DNA from: JAXGVG01 sp040773965
GTDB taxonomy: Bacteria; Pseudomonadota; Alphaproteobacteria; UBA9219
NCBI GenBank assembly: GCA_040773965.1
Contig: JAXGVG010000055.1
Span: forward strand, 1 to 11,016
Reading direction: 5' to 3'
DNA length: 11,016 bases
Shown here: in pieces, positions 6,824-11,016 of the stretch
Numbering within the stretch: position 1 is the stretch's first letter
How the letters are laid out: the number at the start of each line of letters is the position of its first letter
The notes under the pieces: model-generated
Told to the model about the DNA's origin: nothing
Seen by the model: the letters and a program-made list of their open reading frames with translations, nothing else
The model's database searches: none
Translations under genes and position numbers: made by a program

Positions 6824-7599
6824 GCTTCGCGTTAGCCAAAATCCTCTGGCTTTTCGCCGCGCCCGGCAATCTTTTCGTCCTTCTATTATTGCCGAGCGCT
6901 TTCATGGCTTCATCGGCCAACCGGAAACGTCGCGCCGTTGGCCAGCGCTTCACCGCTTTTCTTGCCCTTCTGGCGTTGTTTGTCGCGGTATTTCCGGTGG
7001 GAGACTGGCTGCTTTTGCCGCTTGAAAACCGTTTCCCGGCTCAAATGCCCTCGGAAGGCGTCGACGGCATCATCATGCTGGCGGGCGACGAAGACGGGGC
7101 GCTGACGGAAAAAAGGCAAACGCCCGTCGTCGGCGCTTCCGCGCCGCGCTATATCGCCTTTGCCGCGCTGGCGCGGCAATATCCCGGCGCGCAACTGGCT
7201 TTCATCGGCGGCACAAACGCCATGAATCCCGCAAGCCCTGTCACGAACGGCGTTATCGCGAAAGAGGTATTGTCCGGCCTCGGCCTTCCGGCGGACAGAA
7301 TCATATACGAAGACAAATCGCGGAATACATACGAAAACGCCGTGTTTGGCGCGTCCCTCGTCAAGCCCGGTCCGGAACGGAAATGGCTGCTTGTGACCTC
7401 GGCCTATCATATGCCGCGCGCGCTGGCGACGTTCCGCAAAGCCGGATGGAACGTCTTTCCCGCGCCCGCCGATTATTGGACGACCGGCGAATTCCGCTTC
7501 ATGCCTTCCTTCGAGTTCAGCCGTCATCTCCGCGCGCTGAACATGGCCGTGCACGAATACGCGGGCCTTGCCGCCTATTATCTCATGGGAAGGCTCTGA
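6820..7599 (+). CDS. YdcF/ElyC-type DUF218 inner-membrane protein
   Basis: The 259-residue protein has two N-terminal membrane helices (about 5-29 and 44-66) and a periplasmic-type DUF218 domain from about 80. The domain shows GIIMLAGDEDG (83-93), KSRNTYENA (166-174) and LLVTSAYHMPRALATFRKAGW (190-210). This is the layout of ElyC/YdcF and SanA relatives. ElyC of E. coli is linked to peptidoglycan assembly and lipid-carrier metabolism, but the chemistry is unsettled. Downstream murein enzymes support an envelope role. The insert EDGALTEKRQTPVVGASAPRY, between the first strand and the next helix, looks normal for relatives that end in 'R..aa..L...yP.A...f.GG'. The start overlaps gapR, which argues for coupling rather than its own promoter. 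Confidence 0.88.
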   Translation: MSFALAKILWLFAAPGNLFVLLLLPSAFMASSANRKRRAVGQRFTAFLALLALFVAVFPVGDWLLLPLENRFPAQMPSEGVDGIIMLAGDEDGALTEKRQTPVVGASAPRYIAFAALARQYPGAQLAFIGGTNAMNPASPVTNGVIAKEVLSGLGLPADRIIYEDKSRNTYENAVFGASLVKPGPERKWLLVTSAYHMPRALATFRKAGWNVFPAPADYWTTGEFRFMPSFEFSRHLRALNMAVHEYAGLAAYYLMGRL

Positions 7600-7625
7600 C
7601 CGATGTTTTCATGTCCGGAACACGG

Positions 7626-7687
7626 CGTCATCCCGGACGATTTTCTTTTCGCCCATGGCGAAAAAAAATCGATCCGGGATCCAGTGA
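7626..7687. repeat. Alphaproteobacterial-type palindromic intergenic element
   Basis: The arms at 7630-7653 and 7657-7680 form 23 base pairs around a three-base CAT loop, with only two single-base bulges (C7645 and A7672). The outer signature CGTCATCCCGG ... CCGGGATCCAGTG is like that of dispersed palindromic repeats common in alphaproteobacterial genomes. It lies between the DUF218 gene and the signal peptide of the transglycosylase gene. The whole element is open in the frame of the latter. There is no terminal T-run, so a classical terminator on the plus strand is unlikely. Confidence 0.75.
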
Positions 7688-7755
7688 ACGATTCCGCCAT
7701 AAAGCCGGATGAAAAAAAGTCGCCGGACGCCGGGCAAAATTCTCAACCGATTTCA

Positions 7756-8760
7756 ATGCTTGAGCCTTTTTCAGGCAAGCCTTCCCTTTACCGGATACGG
7801 TTCTTTTTTTGTATCGGCCTTTTGTTTTCTTTCTTCCTGCTTCCCTCAACCGCCGCGGCGCAGGCCGATCCGTTCAACCAATGGCTTGAACAATTCGCGC
7901 AGGAAGCCGTCGCCGTGGGGATTAGCCCCGTCACCGTGCAAAACGCGCTGGGTGGCCTTGTCCTCGACGAAAGCGTGCTCGAGCTGGATCAAAAGCAGCC
8001 GGAACGAACCATCACTTTTGCCTCCTACAGCCATAACCTCCTGAAGCCGGACCGCATCGAGAAGGGACGGCGGTATATGGCCGAATACCGCACCTTGCTG
8101 AAAACGATTGAAGCGCAATACGGCGTGCCGCCCCGGATCGTCATAGCCCTATGGAGCGTCGAAAGCAGCTTCGGCCGAAACACGGGCGGCTATAACGTCA
8201 TTGAATCGCTGGCCACGCTGGCCTTCGCCGGACGGCGTCAGGCCTTTTTCCGAAACGAGCTTCTTGAGGCGCTTCGCATCGTCGACGAGGAACGCATGGA
8301 TCCGTCCGCCATGAACGGCTCGTGGGCGGGCGCGATGGGCCAATCCCAGTTCATGCCTTCGACATACCGCCGCCACGCCGTCGATCACGACGGCGACGGC
8401 CACCGCGACATATGGGAAAACGAGCGCGACGTTTTCGCGTCCATGGCCAATTATCTTGCCGCGGAAGGATGGCAGCGCAGCCTGACGTGGGGCAGGGAGG
8501 TCCGGCTTACCAACCCGCTTTTGGAATCGGAAACCGGCCTCGACCGCCGCCGCACGCTGGCCGAATGGAATCGCCTTGGCGTCCGGACGCCGGGCGGCAA
8601 ACCTTTACCCAAAAAGAAAATCGAGGCTTCGCTTATCCAGCCCGACGGGCCGGGTGGACGCAGCTTTCTGGTCTATGATAACTTTCGCGCGCTCATGCGC
8701 TGGAATCGCTCGACCTATTTTGCCGCTACGGTAGGGCTTCTGGCGGACAAGCTGCGGTAA
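7756..8760 (+). CDS. mltB: Lytic murein transglycosylase, MltB type (GH103)
   Basis: The enzyme cleaves the MurNAc-GlcNAc bond of peptidoglycan in the periplasm, leaving 1,6-anhydroMurNAc ends. From the ATG at 7756 it has 334 residues. It opens with a signal peptide (about 1-37) ending STAAAQA; there is no lipobox, so it should be soluble. The SLT_2 domain carries the catalytic glutamate in ALWSVESSFG (Glu136), then AGAMGQSQFMPSTY (191-204) and DHDGDGHRDIW (210-220), an acidic loop like the calcium site of Slt35/MltB. No C-terminal peptidoglycan-binding domain follows. The start is uncertain: an ATG at 7603 has the better Shine-Dalgarno (GGGAAGG, 7587-7593). It would add 51 residues, partly encoded by a palindromic repeat, in front of the signal peptide. 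Neighbours are other wall enzymes. Confidence 0.92.
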   Translation: MLEPFSGKPSLYRIRFFFCIGLLFSFFLLPSTAAAQADPFNQWLEQFAQEAVAVGISPVTVQNALGGLVLDESVLELDQKQPERTITFASYSHNLLKPDRIEKGRRYMAEYRTLLKTIEAQYGVPPRIVIALWSVESSFGRNTGGYNVIESLATLAFAGRRQAFFRNELLEALRIVDEERMDPSAMNGSWAGAMGQSQFMPSTYRRHAVDHDGDGHRDIWENERDVFASMANYLAAEGWQRSLTWGREVRLTNPLLESETGLDRRRTLAEWNRLGVRTPGGKPLPKKKIEASLIQPDGPGGRSFLVYDNFRALMRWNRSTYFAATVGLLADKLR

Positions 8761-8785
8761 TTCATTTTGCCGGAAAGACTCGTCG

Positions 8786-8897
8786 CCCTCCCCTTGCCCT
8801 CCTACGCAAAAGCTTCGGAGGGTCAGGAGCCAAGTCCACCGAAGCCTTGACGTAGGTGGACGGGAGGGCCGCAACCGCTTTGCGGTTGCGGGGAGGG
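8786..8897. repeat. 112-bp nested inverted-repeat element, MITE/REP-like
   Basis: Outer arms CCCTCCCC (8786-8793) and GGGGAGGG (8890-8897) enclose further hairpins. A long one pairs 8801-8818 with 8839-8856, matching 14 of 18. Inside it, CCCTCC (8797-8802) can alternatively pair with GGAGGG (8817-8822), and GTCCACC (8834-8840) with GGTGGAC (8855-8861). Last comes CCGCAACCGC (8869-8878) with GCGGTTGCGG (8882-8891), a perfect ten-base stem with a TTT loop. Competing pairings suggest a structured mobile repeat rather than a simple terminator, although it could weaken readthrough from mltB into rlpA. No gene is credible in 8761-9003. Confidence 0.65.
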
Positions 8898-9003
8898 GGT
8901 CCGTACCTTCGTTTCAGGTATTCTCGGGTGTTCAATGTCACGTTTTTCCTGCCGTTCCGAACCGGACTGTCTTGAAACCGCCTCCGGGCGTGAAAGGGCG
9001 TCA

Positions 9004-9939
9004 ATGGCGCTACGGCTAACCGCCGTCCTTGCCGTTGCGCTTCTTCTCGCCGCCTGCGGCAGCGACCGCTCGGCCTCCCGAAGAACGGCCACCGATTCCA
9101 GCGGCCGCTATAAAGTCGGGCAGCCGTATCAAATCAAGGGCAACTGGTACTATCCCAGGGAGGATTACAGCTACGACGAAACGGGAATCGCTTCGTGGTA
9201 CGGCGAGGCTTTTCATGGCCAACAAACGTCGAACGGCGAAATCTTCAACAAGAACGAATTGACGGCCGCGCACAAGACGCTACCCATGCCGAGTCTGGCG
9301 CGCGTCACCAATCTGGAAAACGGGCGCTCCGTCGTCGTGCGCATCAACGACCGCGGGCCTTTTTCGGGCGCGCGCATCATCGACGTGACCCAGCGCACCG
9401 CCCAGCTTCTGGGTTTTGAAAATCAAGGCACGGCCAAGGTCAGGGTGCAGGTTCTGTCCGACGAGAGCAAAGCGATTGCGGACGCCATGCGCCGCTACGG
9501 CAGCTCGTCGCCGGTGCAGGTGGCCTCGGCTTCGCCCGAAACGGCGCCGACGGCTTCCATCACGCCCGTAACCAGCCGGAAACTGGAGCCGCCAACCGGC
9601 TACACGGAACCCGCGCAGGCGCCGCTTCCCGCGACCCGGGCCGAAGCGCGCGCGATGATGCAAACGGTCAAGCCGGTGCCGGAAGTCCGTCAGCTTGAGG
9701 TCAGCGGCAGCAACCGGCTATTTGTTCAGGCTGGCGCGTTTACCAATCCGGACAACGCGTCGCGCCTGAAAGAGCGGTTAACCAAAGTCGGCAAGGTAAC
9801 GGTTGCCGATGTCGTGCTTAAAGGGGTACGTTATTACCGGGTGCGGCTGGGGCCGGTAAATGACGTCGCGGAAGCGGACAGGCTTCTGAGACGTGTCAAC
9901 GGCGCCGGGGCCGGGGAAGCGCGCATTGTCGTCGATTAG
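9004..9939 (+). CDS. rlpA: RlpA family septal lytic transglycosylase lipoprotein
   Basis: RlpA is an outer-membrane lipoprotein that binds denuded glycan at the septum and, in some species, cuts it. From the ATG at 9004 (GAAAGG 8992-8997 as ribosome site) it has 311 residues. A lipoprotein signal ends LLAAC with the lipidated Cys at 18. The double-psi beta-barrel domain (about 60-150) has GIASWYGEAFHGQQTSNGE, LTAAHKTLP (His90) and VVRINDRGPF (Asp116), the family's active-site residues. A proline/alanine-rich linker (about 165-235) precedes a C-terminal SPOR domain (about 237-311, beginning NRLFVQAGAF) that recognises denuded peptidoglycan. The upstream in-frame codon at 8935 would push the lipobox inward and is not preferred. 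The order mltB, rlpA, dac-type carboxypeptidase is common in alphaproteobacteria. Confidence 0.93.
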   Translation: MALRLTAVLAVALLLAACGSDRSASRRTATDSSGRYKVGQPYQIKGNWYYPREDYSYDETGIASWYGEAFHGQQTSNGEIFNKNELTAAHKTLPMPSLARVTNLENGRSVVVRINDRGPFSGARIIDVTQRTAQLLGFENQGTAKVRVQVLSDESKAIADAMRRYGSSSPVQVASASPETAPTASITPVTSRKLEPPTGYTEPAQAPLPATRAEARAMMQTVKPVPEVRQLEVSGSNRLFVQAGAFTNPDNASRLKERLTKVGKVTVADVVLKGVRYYRVRLGPVNDVAEADRLLRRVNGAGAGEARIVVD

Positions 9940-9950
9940 GGTTTGCGGTC

Positions 9951-10493
9951 ATGAAAAAATGGATTCTTTATATTCTCTGCCTTTTGCCGTTTGCGTCTCC
10001 CGTTTTGGCGCAGGAAATCGCGCCGGGCGCGTCGGAGGTGCCGCCGCTTGAGATCGCGGCCAAACAGGCCGTCCTCGTCGAAGCGGCGACGAACAACGTC
10101 CTGCTGGCCCGGAACGCGGACGAGCGCATGCCCACGTCGTCCATGTCGAAAGTCTTGACGATGTACCTCGTTTTCGAGGCGCTTCGCGACGGCAAGCTCC
10201 GACTCGATCAAACCCTGCCGGTAAGCAAGAACGCGTGGAAACAGCCCGGCTCGCGCATGTTCCTGAACGAGGGCGAGCAGGCGAAAGTCGAGGATCTTAT
10301 TCGCGGCGTCGTCGTGCAATCCGGGAACGATGCCGCCATCGTTCTTGCGGAAGGATTGAGCGGCTCGGAAGCGGCCTTCGCCGAAGCGATGAACGCGAAA
10401 GCCGCCCGGCTCGGCATGACGAATTCGCATTTCACGAACGCGACGGGACTGCCCGATCCTGGGCATTATTCGACCGCGCGCGACCTTGCCGTG
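9951..10493 (+). pseudogene. dacA-type D-alanyl-D-alanine carboxypeptidase, truncated after SGN motif
   Basis: This is the left piece of the chimeric frame. In intact relatives it would run to about 380-400 residues and remove the terminal D-Ala from pentapeptides in the periplasm. The gene starts 12 bases after rlpA, in the expected place for the alphaproteobacterial rlpA-dac order, so this half belongs to the local genome. Homology ends in the TARDLAVL segment (175-182), where PBP5 relatives continue with a different helix. Confidence 0.7.
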
Positions 10494-10967
10494 CTGCTGC
10501 TGCTGTACGGGTGCGGGTTGCGCATCTCGGAAGCCCTGCAGATCACGCAGTGCGATGCGCCGGTACGCGGGCGCGATACGCTGCGCATCGTGGGCAAGGG
10601 CAACAAAGAGCGCGTCGTGCCGGTGTTGCCGGTGACGCAGCAGGCCATCGAGCGCTACCTGGCGCTGTGCCCGTATCCGCTCGATGCGGACGAGCCGATG
10701 TTTCGCGGCGCCAAGGGCGGGCCCCTGTCGCCGCGCATCATCCAACTCGCCATTGCGCGGGCGCGCGAGGTGCTGGGCCTTCCGGAGACGGCGACGCCGC
10801 ACGCGCTCAGGCATTCGTTCGCCACGCACCTGTTGAGCGCGGGGGCCGACTTACGGCAGATCCAGGAACTGCTGGGGCATGCCAGCCTGTCGACGACGCA
10901 GGTCTACACGCAGGTCGACAGGGAACGTCTGCTGAAAGTCTACGACGCTGCTCATCCCAGGGATTGA
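9951..10967 (+). CDS. Chimeric frame: D-Ala-D-Ala carboxypeptidase N-half joined to XerC catalytic domain
   Basis: One 338-codon frame holds two unrelated gene pieces. Residues 1-181 are the start of a DacA/PBP5-type carboxypeptidase: a signal peptide ending PVLAQ, the nucleophile motif SMSK (Ser64-Lys67), and SGN at 124-126. The KTG box and the C-terminal PBP5 domain are missing. From about residue 182 the sequence is the catalytic half of tyrosine recombinase XerC: GLRISEAL (Arg191), GKGNKER (Lys216), HALRHSF (His284, Arg287), LGHASLSTTQVYT (His310, Tyr319). All six catalytic residues are present but the N-terminal core-binding domain is absent. GC is about 61% before the join and about 70% after it. 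Neither half should work in its native role. I take this as an assembly or recombination chimera rather than a normal gene. Confidence 0.85.
   Translation: MKKWILYILCLLPFASPVLAQEIAPGASEVPPLEIAAKQAVLVEAATNNVLLARNADERMPTSSMSKVLTMYLVFEALRDGKLRLDQTLPVSKNAWKQPGSRMFLNEGEQAKVEDLIRGVVVQSGNDAAIVLAEGLSGSEAAFAEAMNAKAARLGMTNSHFTNATGLPDPGHYSTARDLAVLLLLYGCGLRISEALQITQCDAPVRGRDTLRIVGKGNKERVVPVLPVTQQAIERYLALCPYPLDADEPMFRGAKGGPLSPRIIQLAIARAREVLGLPETATPHALRHSFATHLLSAGADLRQIQELLGHASLSTTQVYTQVDRERLLKVYDAAHPRD
10480..10967 (+). pseudogene. xerC: xerC catalytic domain, 5' part missing
   Basis: This is the right piece of the chimeric frame. It holds about 160 residues of a roughly 300-residue site-specific recombinase that, with XerD, resolves chromosome dimers at dif. 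The wording of the fragment (SLSTTQVYTQVD, ending YDAAHPRD) resembles alpha/betaproteobacterial XerC more than phage integrases. Its GC of about 70% and heavy use of CTG, GCG and GGC codons differ from every other gene here, which suggests another source genome. Confidence 0.65.
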
Positions 10968-10998
10968 GCGGGTTCGGTTGCCAACGACGAGGCATTGC

Positions 10999-11016
10999 AT
11001 GCGTCGACTGCTCTTG
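10999..11016 (+). CDS. Possible start of a further gene, cut by the window end
   Basis: An ATG at 10999 follows a GAGG (10989-10992) at a good distance and opens MRRLLL, which could begin a signal peptide. Only six codons are visible, so this is a possibility and nothing more can be said about product. Confidence 0.2.

Noticed and set aside
8762..9092. Short minus-strand frames over the mltB-rlpA gap
   Set aside because: They are built from the inverted-repeat element and the shadow of the rlpA signal peptide.
9936..10829. 297-codon open frame (-) opposite the dacA/xerC region
   Set aside because: It spans the junction of two unrelated genes on the other strand and is Arg/His-rich noise.
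10494..10967. Phage integrase or integron integrase
   Set aside because: The wording SLSTTQVYTQVD and HALRHSFATHLL is that of housekeeping XerC. There is no att site, tRNA or phage gene beside it.

Overview
The window looks like ordinary chromosomal DNA from an alphaproteobacterium of moderate GC (by eye about 55-60%). The signs are a GapR-family (DUF2312) nucleoid protein, a plsY-dprA pair behind pyrB, a murein transglycosylase / RlpA / D-Ala-D-Ala carboxypeptidase run, and palindromic intergenic repeats with a CATCCCGG...CCGGGATC signature. I cannot name the genus. A Rhodospirillales- or Micavibrio-like lineage is a guess only.

Layout. (1) 2-1366 (+): the 3' part of an LCAT/PGAP1-like serine lipase whose start lies outside the window. 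(2) 1367-1586: a gap between two converging genes that holds an 11/22-bp tandem repeat array. (3) 4247-1587 (-): a tightly packed operon pyrB > plsY > dprA, joining pyrimidine synthesis, phospholipid synthesis and natural-transformation/recombination functions; pyrC, often found between pyrB and plsY in alphaproteobacteria, is absent. (4) 4248-4373: a divergent promoter region in which the -10 boxes for pyrB and mrp overlap. (5) 4374-5471 (+): the Mrp/ApbC Fe-S carrier ATPase. (6) 5548-6000 (+) and 6386-5997 (-): two small uncharacterised genes whose stop codons overlap tail to tail. (7) 6572 to about 10490 (+): gapR, a YdcF/ElyC-type DUF218 membrane protein, an MltB-type lytic transglycosylase, RlpA and the N-terminal half of a DacA-type carboxypeptidase. 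Four of these five act on peptidoglycan or the envelope, so this is a cell-wall remodelling cluster led by a chromosome-structuring gene.

The strongest anomaly is at the right end. At about 10480-10505 the carboxypeptidase reading frame passes without a stop into the catalytic domain of the tyrosine recombinase XerC. GC rises from about 61% to about 70% at the same point. The carboxypeptidase loses its KTG-box half and XerC loses its core-binding domain. An assembly chimera or illegitimate join is the most likely explanation; a real fusion protein is less likely. The sequence from about 10490 to 11016 may therefore come from another genome.

Other items worth a look are two different structured intergenic elements. 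One is a 23-bp-stem palindrome ahead of mltB that is open in the mltB frame. The other is a 112-bp nested inverted repeat ahead of rlpA. I see no tRNA, rRNA, CRISPR, IS element or defence system.
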